From Platerodrilus igneus (taxonomy: Eukaryota > Arthropoda > Insecta > Coleoptera > Lycidae), in assembly GCA_036346225.1 (NCBI GenBank), contig JARFIW010000966.1, positions 2,583,501 through 2,647,500 of the forward strand: a DNA stretch of 64,000 bases, in the 5' to 3' direction. The translations under genes were made by a program, and so were the position numbers. Below, one piece after another: positions 10,312-24,780 of this stretch (its first letter is position 1; each line of letters begins with the position of its first letter). The notes under the pieces are model-generated. The model was not told the DNA's origin. It did no database searches and worked only from the letters and a program-made list of their open reading frames with translations.

Positions 10312-13121
10312 TTGTATAGCGTAGTTGTAATTAAAGCACTTGATTGATGCTTTAAAGGTAACAATCATACTAGGAAAGTACGTGAGTGTGTCGCAAAATA
10401 TTATTCAGCATGAAAATTGGCGCACCTTGCGGTAACAAATGTCATCCATAGAAGACTATGCAAACAGAAGCGTATATAGACCAGTCCACTGTGCCTAAGT
10501 CCTGAGATGAGAGGTGAAACCTTCAATCGAGTTTGGGAATCTGCAGCAATTACAACAGACAAGGCGAGTAGTATTACAATATATTATAATATTACATGGA
10601 GTAATATTTCGCTTTAAATTTTTCACAAAACCCTGTTAAATCGTTGAGTTATATTCTAAAAATTCTTGGTATTAAACGGGTGCTAACAGTAATATATGTC
10701 TTCAATTGATGAAATACTTTAGAAGTTATTACATATCATAAAATGAGTAAGCGCATTCTTAGACGCCCATAATTTGCTTTAATAAAGATTTTGTGAATAT
10801 GAAATTCCATTAAATTAATTCATTTCTTTATATATGTATTTAGGGCTCTCACGAACATAACCATTACAAATTGTTGGAAGTCTTTATTATAGTAATTTAC
10901 AAGAAAATGGGCGAAAATTATCTGGATAGCATAGCCTACACTGAATTTTATTCAAATCTACAATGGCTTTATTCATACCACAATGCTCATTTACTCCAAA
11001 CTACCAAACTACCCAAGACATCATAGTTCCTTGCTAATAACAAAACTCTCTAGTTTGGCGCATAAGTATGGGGTTTAAATTGTTTTCCTCGAGGCTTTGG
11101 ATTCTGAAGCAAAGTATTTTAGAAACCTTTTTATCTGAGATATGCGTGAAAGTTAAAACAGGTGAATAAATACACGTACAAAGTTAACGCACGTTAAGTA
11201 GCATATTTGAAGGTATAAACAGGGCAAGTCCATTTCATTTCCAATAGTAGCAATTCTAATAGCAACACAAATAGGACAAATATGGTCACAAGGGTTGCAT
11301 ACTCCATGTAAACGACACCAAAGTCTAGAAAATTAAATTATACAATTATACAATTATACAAATTATACAAATTATACAATTATATAAAAAGCGAATTTCA
11401 AACACACTGTATAATATTCACAACCAACTTTAATCAATGAAAAAAAGTTCATGCTTCAAGAATTCAATTACCTTTAATAAAATAAATAACTTTGTACGCA
11501 ATCCAATTCATTTTATAGCAATGCATTCATAAACTTTAAATAAACATGCATCAAGAACATCGAAAATCAAACAAACATGAAAAGATTTTTGTATAAACTC
11601 GACGCATTAATAATCATGCGTGTCCATAACAAACGGGTCTTTCAAAACAAGCAAATTACAGAACGTAAAAAGAAGTAAACAAACGCATTCAATTTACGTC
11701 ATTATAAAATTGCCTACGTGATCTGCTATATAAAGTTTAACACAACACCCAAAACAAAATAAGGAAACACGCTTGACTACCTGCAGAATTAAGCGAAAAA
11801 TATGAATAAATTCCTATACAAAAAAGAGGACGTGACTTGATAAGGTTCAACTTGCCATGGTCAAACAAAATCCACATACAGAAACAGTTGTAGACGTGAC
11901 TGGTGGGAGCATTTCAACAAGTTATAGTATAGGTTATACCATGAAAGTCCAAGGAATGAACAATAACTTTGAGTAACGCCTATGCAATAACAGAAATAAG
12001 CTGTATACACCAATGGTAACAAACAGGTGGCGGACGTTGTTTTAAATACCGCCCAAGCTGATAAAGGGCCAGTCTTGCAACAAAGAAGACACGCTACATA
12101 CTACTCGGAACTAAAATAACACGCGAAGTTGAAAATAGCAAATTATATAATAATATTTAAGTGAATATTGGTAAAATTCAAGTGCAAATATACAATAGCA
12201 GTTCGCCGTTGATTTTAAAACGTGAGTTTACAATTTTAATTAAACATAATTTTAAGATTTATATAACTTAGGGCTTTAAGCATCTTTCAGAAAATCGATC
12301 TGAGGATGTATCTGAAAATTTTTATTTAGGCATCTATTTCAGAACTGAATTTAGAATCTATAGTCCACCAAGAATTAAATTAAGAGTTTAACCAAGCTGT
12401 ACTACGCAATTAAATAAAGAACTACCAAATAAATCAAAAAGGAAAATCTAACTCAAAACTATCCAATGATACTGGTCAAACAAGACGCAGGGGCAGTTCT
12501 AAGAGTTGGAGTGCATGCAGGGACGCGTACTCATAACAAAAAATTCAACAAAGACAAACAACAATTCAGAGATAAAAATCATTTATAGCTTAAGATATTA
12601 ATTTCTTTTTGAACATTTGAATTTTGAATGCATTGAGATATTTATGTAAAGGGTCATCAAAATTTTTTTTTGTTGCGTAGAAAATTACGTAAAAGGGAAA
12701 GAATATCATTGAAAATTCAACGTACTTCAAGTAATTTACAGTGTTATTTTTGCTGATCAAAGAGAGTTATAATTTGGGGACAAATCGATTTATATTGTTA
12801 CTTTGATTCAGTGGTTTTATTAAATAGCGAATGATATTATAAAGATTGTGGAGATACAAATTGTACGTATTTTGGTTATTATATAAATTTTGGTTAATTT
12901 CGTTTATCTCATTCAAATAGGAAGTGTTTTAGAAAGGGGGGTAAAATGTCTCTGTTATCGTATCGTCGTACACTCTGTGTAGGGTTGAACTGAGCTAGTC
13001 GAGGCATTATAAAACGAATTATTTAAAACTTAAAATTTATCGTAGGTTATTTGAGACACAAAGCGGTGGCGAACAGCAGGTAACTCGACGTTAAATACAT
13101 CGGAGTACGGCGATATCATAG

Positions 13122-13122
<1 letters not shown>
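10310..13122. other. Long non-coding stretch
   Basis: No coding region is supportable. It holds a small tandem array of acaattat-type units at about 11335-11392. Near 12060-12230 a less AT-rich segment ends in a good splice-donor-like aaacgtgagt; it might be a leader exon, but nothing downstream confirms this. Confidence 0.4.
11335..11392. repeat. Short tandem array, acaattat units
   Basis: Five or six imperfect units of 8-10 bases. Confidence 0.85.

Positions 13123-13159
<37 letters not shown>
13123..13159. repeat. (AT)n microsatellite
   Basis: About 18 AT units. Confidence 0.95.
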
Positions 13160-13161
<2 letters not shown>

Positions 13162-13329
13162 CAGTGGATTCCTCTAGAAATCGGGTCTCACTCTTTGGTT
13201 GAAAATAAAATACTTGCTGAAAAATATAGTTTAAACTCTACTAATTTTCCACCTACATAAATTTTTGAATCCCAGCTTTGATTACTAGATGTTCTGGTTG
13301 AGTATCTTTTGAAGATGCGTCCCAAATTG

Positions 13330-15380
13330 ATATTCCACGGCTAGCCCTGCTCACTACTTTTTCAGAGATACTTACCACAGCTACTCATTCTCTCAGCACA
13401 AACTTTATAATTAATAATAAAAAAAATAAACAAATAATTCGACAAGACATTCATCCCTTTTATTCTAACACAATAAAATCTAATTCACACCATCCCAATA
13501 TGTACAATATGGATCTACGTGAAACATGTTTATACCCTACTCGGTATCAAAAGAAATCAACTTAATATTCCCCCAATTTTATGCTCCTCTACATTTCATT
13601 ATGTTAGTTCAAAGTAGATGGGCCTATTCTGGAACCTTAATTTACTTTCCCCTGGTCTATGGTGAGCTTAGTATAAACTTTTTTGTATTTGTGTACTCAA
13701 ATTTTACCACTAAAGATTAAACAAAAGACCCGTTTACCTCTTACATTAGTAATATTATTATACAAGCATTTACACCCTCAGATTTATAATAAAAAGTGTC
13801 CTTTACTTATGTCAATAAATTAATTTTCAGTTCATAAATAATATTTTCATCAAATAAAACACAATTCACTAACAGTTTAAATAAATCCACACCAGCACAA
13901 CAGTTTCAATAAAAAAAAATCGTTATCTGGAGAGTATACTGCTTCCAGATCAGCACCTATGTAGATGCCTTCCACACGACTGTACGTACCAGGATCACTT
14001 CATGTTGCAGGTTTCTATTTTTAACAGCAATTCCATCGCCAACTCGTTGTTCATCCCAATCATCAACAATTCCTGCCGCTCCAGATCCAAATATCACACT
14101 TCCAAGCAATGTGCATCAAGCACCCTCGTTCAATTTGTAAATAAATCTCTACAACCATTTACTACGGCTCAATCCGTTTTAAATTAAATTGCACTTTACT
14201 TGTGCCTCAAGCACGTATAAATCTTAAATCGGACTTCACTTATCGCGTGGTTTAAAGCTAGGACGTTCTTCTTGTAGACTTGGAAAATGAGAGAACGAAT
14301 GCCACCTCCAGCACCGCTTATATAATATCCATCCCCCTTTGGTTGCCTATGTGTTTGTTATCCAATTCTTGTAACTTTGTAAACCGCCACTCAATTCTGT
14401 AAAATCTAGCTGCACGTAAACACAGTGGTTTCTAAAAACTCAGAATTCGACAACATAATAATTCTTTACCACGAAAACTGTTTAACAACAACCAATCGTT
14501 CAGATATCCTATGAAATTTTTCCCTTTTCGTCAAGTTCACTCAAATACAATTACGCCTATCGTGCGCGCGTTCATCTAATTATCTCTCTTGTACTCACAT
14601 AATCACATCTCTCAGCCTTGTCCATATTCCCTACTTAAAGCGTATACGTTATTGGTGCTTTTCTGGTATCCCTTTCCGTCCTATGTTTTCCGCCTTGCTT
14701 GTCGCCCCTCTATAACGACATTGTTCACGGTCATTTCTCCCATCCGTTCTGTGTGCCTTGAAAAATCGATACCGTCTACAAACATGTTGTATCTGCGTCC
14801 TTCATATAGCCTTTTAAAGTATACTTGTCTAGCACGCGCTTGAAAAATATTTGTCACTTAAACACCTGCTATCTTTCATCTTCCTCTGTTAAGTATTACA
14901 CATAGTCTGTCTCATGACTGTATCGATGTGTTTTGAACTAGTCGACTGTTGTTGTTAACCTTGCATTGTCCGTTAACGCAAACTACCTCGAATTATTCTC
15001 AATGTACACTGGCTGTTACCAAAAGCGTTTATCTACCCCAATCGTCTGTTCTATGAAGTCCTTGATGGTTTTAACGTGTTTTACAATGTAGCGTTCTTCG
15101 AAACCTTTTACCTTATGCTATATTTAATAAATGTACCTCACGTAAATTATTGATCTTCTACCGAAAAGCTTTATTCCTATTAATAAATGTACACGATTTT
15201 CGACCTTGTCGTCAATCTTATTGGTTGTCCTTGTCTTAAATTAACCTATACAAATTAATCCTACATTATAAATTGTAATTTAATCCCATTCTAATTATTG
15301 AACGTTTTAAATAAATTATTAATTTCTATGTACAGAGTACCTACAAATAAATAACTTTTTGGCCTATTTACACCCACTTA
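13330..15380 (-). mobile_element. LTR-like segment, copy L2
   Basis: On the minus strand it shares the landmark blocks of the family: ctatggtgagcttag at about 13660, against ttgtgagctcattat in L3 at about 28837, the preceding gtagatgggcc block, a tatataagcgg TATA-like site at about 14317-14327 and an acgattggttg block at about 14493. No TG/CA ends or target duplication were found and no internal coding region adjoins it. The wide divergence means this is old. Confidence 0.35.
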
Positions 15381-15646
15381 AGCCTACCCTATCACAGTAA
15401 TGTATATAAATTATGTAGTAGAAATATTTCTTAAAAATGTCAATAATATTTAAAAACTGGTTTTCTTCCAAAACATGTTAGATAACTTATGAGTAGGGAG
15501 TCAAATTCTTCGAAACGTCAAGTTCTAATAAATGTTTTAAACTATTGATCCTTATTGTCGAACGCAATTTATCTCAATACTGCCAATAAATAATTTTTAA
15601 GCAGTACGTTCGTTACAAAAAATAAGATTAGTTTTGTATGTATGTA

Positions 15647-15648
<2 letters not shown>

Positions 15649-15696
<48 letters not shown>
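15649..15696. repeat. (AT)n microsatellite
   Basis: About 24 AT units; a second run follows at 15724-15758. Confidence 0.96.
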
Positions 15697-15698
<2 letters not shown>

Positions 15699-15718
15699 CT
15701 ACCGTTCGAGAAACTACC

Positions 15719-15723
<5 letters not shown>

Positions 15724-15758
<35 letters not shown>
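15724..15758. repeat. (AT)n microsatellite
   Basis: About 17 AT units, directly before the satellite array. Confidence 0.95.
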
Positions 15759-15759
<1 letters not shown>

Positions 15760-15762
<3 letters not shown>

Positions 15763-17560
15763 AAGCGAATATTTCTGCAATTCGAGGTTTAAGTTAATAC
15801 ATAAGCAACATAATATGTATTTGTAAATTCTCCTTTATAAAAACCATAAACGTGAATTTATCTATAGAAATCGAATCAATAGTTGCATACCCATAAAGTG
15901 AACAATTACGTGATTGTTTCATAAAAGGAAAAACATCCATTGGCCGGTGTTGGACTTTGGGGCCTCGTCAGAATGGAATAGTCCTTAACCATTACAAAAC
16001 ATTTAAAGTAATGATCTATATAAGCCTGAAGGTATGGTTAAGCTATAATCAAGCGGCTAACACTAACCATAGGCTGTGAAGGTACATAAATTAATAGTTG
16101 ATTGGAATCAATACTCTAAGTTGATAGATTGCCATTCAAATAAGTTCTGCTATTTAGGATTTAGATAATGTTACAAACATAACGTAATACATAAAAGTGA
16201 TATATATCCGGGGCATCATTCGCTTCCTGTCCTTAAGACAATGGATATAATAATAAAAAGCAAATATTTCTGCAATCCGCAGTTTAAATCAATACAAAGT
16301 AACATAAGGTGCATCTGTAAATCCTCCTTTATAAAAATTGTAAAAGCGAATTCACCTATACAAATCTAACTAATAGTGAATAGCCATAAACAAAACAGTT
16401 ACTTGATTGCTTCGTAAGAGGAAAAACATCTATTAACCGGAGTCGGACTTTTGGGCTTCGTTAGAATGGAATAGTCTCTAACTCTTACAAAACCATTACA
16501 CTAATCATCAAAGCCCGAAGAAACTTCTGTATATTGACATAGGTATAATAAAACCGCAATCAGGTGGCTAAGACCAACCGTAACCTGTAAAGGTACAGAA
16601 GTTTATTCGAATCTATACCGTAATTTCATAAATGGCCATACAAATACGTCTGCCATTTGGGATTTAGGTAATATTACAAGCATAATTTAATACATAAAAG
16701 TAACATAATTCCCCAGAGCCTCACTTGCTTCTTGCCCTTAAGCAATAGATATGATGTAAATATTTTTGCAGTCAGCAGTTTAAATCTATACAAGGAAACA
16801 CAAGATGTATCTGTAAATTTTTCCTTATAAAAATCATGGAGGTGGATTTGCATATTCTAATTAAACTGATATTTTCATAGCCATAAACAAAAATTTATAT
16901 CAAATTGTTTCATAAGAGGGAAAACATCCATTGATTGGTTTCGGCCCAGTGGGCCTCCTCAGAATGGAATAGTCTTTAACACTTACGAAACCATAAAAGT
17001 AATCATCAATATAAGCCCGAAGGAAGTTATGAACACTGGCAAAAGCATAATTAAACAGCCATCAGGTGGCTGACACCAGCACTAGATTGTAAAGATGCAG
17101 AAGTTGATTCGAATCTGTACCGTAATTTCATAGATGGCAATACAAGTACGTTTTATCATTTGGGATTTGGGTACTGCTACATGCATAACTTAATGCATGA
17201 AGGTAACGTACATCGCACGGCGTTGTTTGCTTCCTGCTCTTAACGCAATAGATACCATAATAAAAAGCAAATATTTCTGCAATTCTTAGTTAAAATTAAT
17301 ATAAAGTAACATAAGATATATCTGTAAATCCTCTCTTATGAAAATCACAAACCACCTACACAAAACTAGCTAATATTTGCATAGCCATAAACAAAACAAT
17401 ACCTTCATTATTTCGAAGAGAAAAAAACATCAATTGACCGGTTTCGGCTTATTGGACCTCGTCAGAATGGAATGGTTTTTAATTCTTACGAAATCATCAA
17501 AATAATCATCAATATAAGCTCGAATTAACTTCTGTATACAGACAAAGCAGTAAGACACGA
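15760..17560 (+). repeat. Satellite-like tandem array, about 500-bp unit, 3.6 copies
   Basis: Four units start at about 15760, 16255, 16750 and 17260 with gcaaatatttctgcaat-like text. Each runs through a cataag.tg.atctgtaaat block, a gcatagccataaacaaaac block and a cctcgtcagaatggaatag block. The first three are about 495-510 bp and the fourth stops after about 300 bp. Units differ by many substitutions. A fragment of the same sequence forms both arms of the hairpin at 30488-30700, so the family is also dispersed. Confidence 0.9.
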
Positions 17561-19370
17561 CACTTTGAAATTTTGTAAACTCTAACATCTTAAACACGAA
17601 TTTCCAAATATGTAGCTCATACTTGTGGAATTCATCAACGAAGGTATTACCACCTCTCTATACTTTAAGAAAATGTTTCTTAAACGGCACTGTCGATGTG
17701 ACGGAGTCAGAAAAACAGTGTATTTTTCAATAATCTTCTTTTCTAGCTTTGAAGCAAATAAAATACTCTTTCACAATCCTTTAGGGAAGTGAAATTCAAC
17801 TCTCCTAAAATTTGAAATCAAACAATAAAAATTGTTGAAAACTAAAACGATCTTTTAATAAAACTTTTTTCAGTTTATTGCATTATTCTAAAAAATCTTC
17901 TTAGAATCAAAGTAGAGAATACGACTACCTTTAAATTTTGTATTAATGGTATTGATAATTATAACTGATTTGTCAAACAAATCAAATAAACTGGATCCTA
18001 ATTTATAAATTAATAGTTGAAATATATTTTATTAACTAAGAAATTGATTTAAAACTAATCAAAATAGTACAATACAGTGTGTCTAATCAAGCAACATAAA
18101 CTGGGACTGTGGCTTAAAATTAAACAGTTTAAATATACCGCAATAACTAACTGGCATAAACGAAAATCAAAGTAAACTACACTTTAAATTCAAGTACCCA
18201 ATAAATGTTAAAGAAAAATTGTTAGAAGTTACTTTTTCAAAATGTCTGATGCCGATTCTTACTAAAAGTTAAATTTTATTTGTAAACATCACAACATAAA
18301 ATTGCTTAATGACTCCATTTTTGCTATAAAGTGTTCCTAGTTAGGTCTACGTTTTTAATAGCATTTCTTAAGTTAAAAGTACTAAAAGCGTAACTCGCTT
18401 TCACGCGGTGAAAAGTCCTGCCTAAAAGTTTCGCTAAAAAATTAAGCTTAAAATAAGAGCTTTTCGGGTTGCAGAGATTAAAACTCAATGCTAAATAAAA
18501 ACTTAATGTTATGTTTGGAAAATCTAAAAAGAAAGGTTTTTGTGTAATGTCCAAGCTTAAAAATTTTGCTAGAATCAAACTTATTAATTCAATCTTTAAA
18601 CATCAAGGTCGCCGTTAATTTAAAAGTTTTACAAACACTTAAAGTCAAAATTAATTATTAGTTTTAAAATAGAATCAACGGCTGAAGCTAGAACAGTCTC
18701 TATAATATAAATTCCGCGCTCACTTAATGTTCAAGTTCATGGACTCTGCAAAAAACTAAAGAAAATCATTCGGGATTTTAATTATGATCCGATAAAATAC
18801 TTTACAGTAAAGTCCGGACAACTACTTATAACCTAAAGGCATTAATGACTAAACAAAATTTTTAGACGCCACCTGATTTTTCTTCAAACAACCCGCACTA
18901 AATAAAGAAACGCAATATGAAGAAGTAGCCGGAAATTCCTAGACTAGCTCAATATTGCGAGCATATATATTTTTATGTAATTTCCGCCACCAATACATTT
19001 TGTCGAAAAGCAAGAGGCTTTCCTTAACTCAATATCTTACAACTCTAAGTTAAATTCTAAGTCTTAAGATATATCTTAGTTTAACTACCTATTTTTCCTT
19101 TTTTCTTTTTAAATAGAAAACTTTTAATAGGTATATAAAATAAAATAAAATACAGAAAAGTATCCAAATCGTACCTTGCCTATTTGTAATCTGTCAAAGA
19201 AATCTTTTGGAACATTTTCCCTAACCGCCTTAATACATTATAAAGCTAAAGCCAGTTAGGCTGTTTCTTTTTTCAACGTTTACTTTTTACCCAAGTTATA
19301 TAAATTTTGGTTTTAAAATATCAGTCAATTGAAATTCTGAAAAATTTTGTTCAATTGTAAGAACAAATAG
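17561..19370. other. AT-rich non-coding stretch
   Basis: No recognised gene or element. The only long open frame (18324-18578, minus) is AT-rich with no family resemblance, and I do not call it a gene. Confidence 0.45.
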
Positions 19371-19620
19371 ATAATTTCCCAAAACAAGCTCAAGATAGAG
19401 GTAAAATTCCAAAGATAACCCCGAGATAATGATAAAACCTTAAGATAATTTCCAAATATAATTCCAAGAAAAAGATAATATTTCAAGATAATTGCCAAAA
19501 GTAATCCCGAGACAAAGGTGAAATCTTAAATTAATTTTTAAAAACAACCCTGAGCTAAAGGTAAAATCCCAAGTTAATTCCCAAAGATAACCCAATATAA
19601 AGATAAAATTCTACGATAAA
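19371..19620 (+). repeat. 43-bp minisatellite, about six units
   Basis: Successive units start agataatttccaaa, agataattgccaaa, aattaatttttaaa and agttaattcccaaa and end aaa(a/t)tccca-like. Three successive units are exactly 43 bases long and the next is 42. The units are diverged. Confidence 0.85.
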
Positions 19621-19629
19621 GACATAGAC

Positions 19630-20210
19630 ATATTTTAAACTAAATTTAAACAGTGGTCTCGCAGAACCGTTAAAAACAGGGTTTTCCTGTGCTCAAAATG
19701 GAGGTTCAAGAAGCGATACCCGTTCTGTCGAACGCAGAAGGGTCGGTTTACCGTGAGTACAGGATCGTGTGCGCCCCAGTTGTGGAGTCGATAGCATATA
19801 TCATCGGCATACAAATTGATACCAGAACAATGCCACCGTTTAAGGCAAGTGCAGTAACGACGCATGGCTTAAAACGAAGTTCGCACACAGGGTCTAGCGG
19901 CGAGGGTATCCATACCATACGGTGACTAAAAGAGAAGAAATGATATAAAGGAAAAGTTATTAAAAGAAGTCTGAAACTAGTTGGATGCCAAAGTAACTTC
20001 CAAAGCGAAGAAAGAACCAGAAGAACTTGCATTGAGCAAAAGATAATAGACAAGATGGATAGAAAAGTGCGACTTAACTCACCAAAACGAAGTCAGTAAC
20101 CCGAAGTGGGGGAGCACCACTCCTATGTGACAGCTTTTGGTACAAAAGACAGGCCTGTCGGAAGGAAGGTAAAGCGGAAAAGGAAACAGCTGAATGTAAA
20201 AGGTTAAGTT
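19630..20210. other. GC-richer segment, not identified
   Basis: It stands out from its AT-rich surroundings between about 19640 and 19930, where frames are open on both strands (19689-19925 plus; 19635-19865 minus). The minus frame contains YADD, but the neighbouring residues do not fit a reverse transcriptase. It may be an eroded transposon fragment. Confidence 0.25.
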
Positions 20211-20760
20211 TTCGGGCAAGCGACGTATAGAAGAAAGAGAGAGAGAGAAAAAAGAAGAGAGAGCGCGCGCACGAGAAAGAGAGAGATATGTTCCTAAATA
20301 AAAGAAACTAGAACTCTGATAGATCCCCTGCTTAGCAAAACAAATAAAACAAAACCACGTATTGCTATTCTCAGAAGCAGATGTAATCAAACCAAAAAAC
20401 CATCAACCTCCAATAAAAGAAAAGGGGAACGGGAGAGGGAAAACGGGAAAGTGTAAACGGAAGATAGAGGGAAGGGGAGATAGAGAGAAAGATACTTGAA
20501 GAACGGAAGGCGGTAGGGAGAGGGAGATTGAGGGATGACAAAGAGGGACGGATGGAGGAATGAGGAGTGGGTGAAGAGATGGAGGGAAGGAAGGGGGAGG
20601 GATGGTAGGTAGGAATTGGGGAGAGATGGGATGGAAGGAGAAAGGGACGTGGAAATGAAGAGGGGGAGAGGGGAGGTAAGGGGAAGGGATAGAAGAAGGA
20701 AAGGAGAGGTCTAGGGAGAGGGAGAGATTGGGGACAGAGAGAGAGGGAGAGACGATAAAT
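20211..20760 (+). repeat. Long GA-rich polypurine tract
   Basis: The plus strand is overwhelmingly A and G, with units such as gagagaga, ggagagggaga and gggaaggggaga. The segment 20400-20760 has very few pyrimidines. It is low-complexity rather than coding, and such tracts can form triplex DNA. Confidence 0.9.
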
Positions 20761-23700
20761 TCACACGACCATAATCAAGAGGGGTTTAAAAAACGATAGC
20801 ATCTCACCTATATGTGAGACAAAAAAGGAAAGAAATAAAAAGAAATTTTTAGTCCCAAATAAAAGAAAAAAAGGAACAACCGAATAGGATAATGGGTGAA
20901 AACTTGAGAATGAATACACAAGAAATCGAAATTTCCTGTATTTCTAACTGCGAATATTTACTTACTAGCATGCTTATCCTATTTAGCAAGCATCAACTCA
21001 ACATCAGCTCCGGCAAGCCCTAAGGATTTATTACTTTATTCATGGCAAAGAGACGACAATAATAAATGGTGGGAGGCGAAAGATATACAAAAATGATAAT
21101 ACGAAAAGTATTAGAGAAACTTGTAAAAATAACTTAAATATTTAAGGAGTCATAAATGATGAAAAATCAAATTCATGAAAACAAAAAAATGTGGACACAA
21201 GTTATCAAAAAGAATGAAGAAAATTAAACAATGTAAATCGTCTTAGATATTTAAATATAAAAGGTAGAATAGATTTTCAATGTGAAATTAAAGAAAAAAA
21301 TAAGTGAAGGGCATCACCAACAGACATTATGATGTATAAATATTTTAAAATACAAGATTTATTTAAAAAGTTAGACAAAAACTATGAATTACTGTAAATA
21401 AGCATTGTCGGCACAAGGTTTTAGGTCTTTTATATGCAACTTCGCTTGTGGTTTACTATTAAGATCTTCAAGTTCATAGATAAATGCTTGATAACCGTTC
21501 TCACTGTACATAAGACGAATTTTGTAGATAATTTAGAAGAAAATTTTTTAGGCTTAAAACAAGCTTTTTTTGCTTTAAAATGTAGATAATTTATTTTAAA
21601 AGTTAAATTAAAATTTTTAAAAAATCTTTAAGAAAGTCACCTTATAAATTATATTAGTACTCAGCAAATAAAAATGATGAAAAAATAGGTTAAGTAAATA
21701 AATAGGTAAGCAAGATATTCAAAATAAAATTTTTGCAAAAGTCTATCTAAATAAAAATTTTACCATTCAAACGGAAAAAACTTATTAAACAACAAACAAC
21801 ATCTAAAATAAATAAGTAGAAGTCACTGTACGACACATTCATTTAAAATTATTATTATTTGTGCTACGGAAATTTATATAAATATAAACTTCAGATGAGT
21901 CCAAGATATTTATCAGAAAATATTAAGATAAATACCGTTGTATTTCAAAATAAGTTAATCTACACTGAACTAATTACAAAAATTAATTATTTATACAGTA
22001 TATGTAAAATTTAGCATCTAAAAGCGTTATTAGGTATAAAATTCTGAAGTTTTACATTCAAATAGACGTAATTAGGTTAGTTTGGGAGCAAAAAACACAA
22101 GTTTACCTCATTTATTTCATTAAAGCTTAACCATTACTTATTACTTTAAAAACATATAAATACTAGGAAGTGTAATTCTCTGTTGTTTTAATACTTAAAC
22201 GAGTTATGTAATTATGAAATTGTAAGATATTTTGCAATCAGGTGACAGAGTTGATATTTTCAGTTAAGATATTAATTTCAATACCAACGCAAAGCAAATA
22301 TTATATTGTCATTCATATTTTTGAAGATATCTTTAATGGGCACAAAGAATAATGTTACATACATATTATAATAGCTTATTACAGGTAGTTTACAACCAAT
22401 CGGTAGATTCTTTATTCCTAATTCAAAAAAAGAAAGGTGCCAACCATTAACATTTTATAATTAATAAACAATATTGTGTCATAGAAAACGCCCGATGGGT
22501 TAAGTGCCATTGCTACAATCGTTACAAAACTACCCTTATTCAGTAGATTGCATAGTTCAAGCATGTAAATCTCTATACGAGAAGTATAACAAATTATCAC
22601 CTACGGTTATGTCTTTTTGCAGCGGAACCGATTTCTTAGGTTCTCGTCCGATTCTCAACAGATTTATGACGTGGTGCCTACCGGTAGTACGGTAGTGCCC
22701 TAAAGGAAAAGATAACATACGTTGGAGAGATAAATGTGCACCACATCAGAACACACGCTAACACACCCCAAAAACACAATAGCCTTTTCGAACTCCGGTA
22801 CTAAAGTAATAAATTTATGTTCATATACATTACAACCAGCGTTTCAACAAACATTTGTTACTCCATGGAATTGGCTTATTCAAATTTTAAATTTCCGAAA
22901 GTGTGTTATAACGTATTTATATATGTAAAAATCATTCTAGTTCTACAATGTAACTAATAACTTCTAGCATAAACAAGATCGGATTCAAGAAACCAACAGA
23001 ATTACTGTACCTTTATCCAAAAATAATAGATTTAACAAATGTAAGAAATGGAAACTGGTTATCCAATAATTGATAAAAGGCACCTTTCTGATTAATTTGC
23101 GTAACGAATAATATGCCGCAAAGAAATTTTACTTACCTCCATGCCTTTCCGCGTTATAGTAAAAAAAAACAAACAAAGATCGAAATTGGTTTTTATTTAT
23201 AACTTTGTTGAGTGAGAACATATTAAACAACTGTAACCACATTATTAGGGTAACGTTTTCTTGTAACCCAATCTATTAATTGTTTTATAAAACGTTTCCT
23301 TTCTTTTGAACCATTATCAACTTTTATACTTCTTATAGGTTATATGGCGTTATATCGAGATTTTTTTTTATTTGAAAAATGTATACTATTCCTGCATTAT
23401 TATTAGTAAGAAATTCGTTATTTTCAATAAAATATTTTGTGCAAAATCGAGATATCGTCATAAAGAAAGCAATGGTAAAGATAGGTTTATTACGTGTGCA
23501 GCTAAAATAATAGAAATTTTTTTTTGGTTATTTTCAGTATCGTTCCACATTTCGTAAAATGTTTCTTTTTTCAGAGATATCTTGATTGTGTACAAAACGT
23601 TTTATTGAGAATAATATACTTCTTAGTAATAATAATGTCGAGATATTTATACATTTGCGAAATCGGAAACAATTTTCTACACAACAGCATAAAAATTTAA

Positions 23701-24780
23701 TTCGGCGCCTATAAAAAATAAGAAAATTGACGATTCAAAATTAACAGAACGTTTTAAAAAGAAATTAATAGTTCCGGTTACTACAGAATAAAAACTTTTC
23801 TTAAAAATGACGTTGTAGTTTTTTTAATATGTTCTCAAATAACAAAATTAAAAATAAATATTTTTTTGGTTTTTACTATAACATGGAAACGAATGCAGGT
23901 AGTCGAAATTTCTTTACGGCGTATTGATAGACACAAAATTCTGCTAAAGCGCCATTTTTAAACCCCACCCGTGATCACCAATATTAAACGAGATCCTCAT
24001 GGTTTACCTCGAATTTGAAGCACACTATATATCTGTATTAATGCTCGTTAAATATCTTCAGTTTGTTAGAATAAGCAAAGGTTACTAGATTTCTGGGCGT
24101 GACGTGTGGAAGCTTTTGCTTCCTGACGTTGACGATTACTCATATGATAAAAAATAGATGGAAGTGAGCTAAATAAGAAAGTTTTCATCCTAATGTTAGT
24201 ACCTTCTCCTCGAATGCATTTACCCGGTTTCTTGCAAGGTAGCATCAGTTTTGCGATGGGTTAAACTTTTCACGCACTGATCTAACGAAACACGAAAATT
24301 TTGTAGTTTGAGATAAAAGAAGCTTCCCAATCACCACCTAGTAAAGAACTCATTCCAGATTTTAGATACACAAATATGATAAAAGCGATCGCAATCCATA
24401 CCTTATAGCCAATGTATAAACAAAAACCAACTTAATAATTCCAAATTAAAGCTGTAAGTACACCTTTTTTATTCTAAGTATTTCACATTTAAATTACAAA
24501 TAAGCATCCTATCGCACATCCTTATAGCTTTGTAAGTCTGATTATAATTCGCATAAATTTGTAAAATATTATCTTGATCCTGTGGGCAGGATGAGGTGTA
24601 ATAAATATGCAGAAAGAATTTTTTTAAGGCTCCAACAGCGCACACCAGCAATTCAATGTAGCTTTGAATATGCAAAATTAAAAATACAATTATCCTACTT
24701 TATAATTGTCCCAAAAATTTTTAAGCGGTATGAATTTAATTCATTTACTACGCAGCTTTAAACACGACTGATGCACATAC
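20761..24780. other. Long AT-rich stretch, nothing recognised
   Basis: Short open frames occur (for example 22504-22695 and 22734-22928) but none shows a domain, family motif or supporting splice pattern. I see no RNA gene or repeat array. Confidence 0.45.

Noticed and set aside
19635..19865. YADD motif suggesting a reverse transcriptase
   Set aside because: The residues before and after do not fit any reverse-transcriptase motif block and no other polymerase motif is near; four residues can occur by chance.
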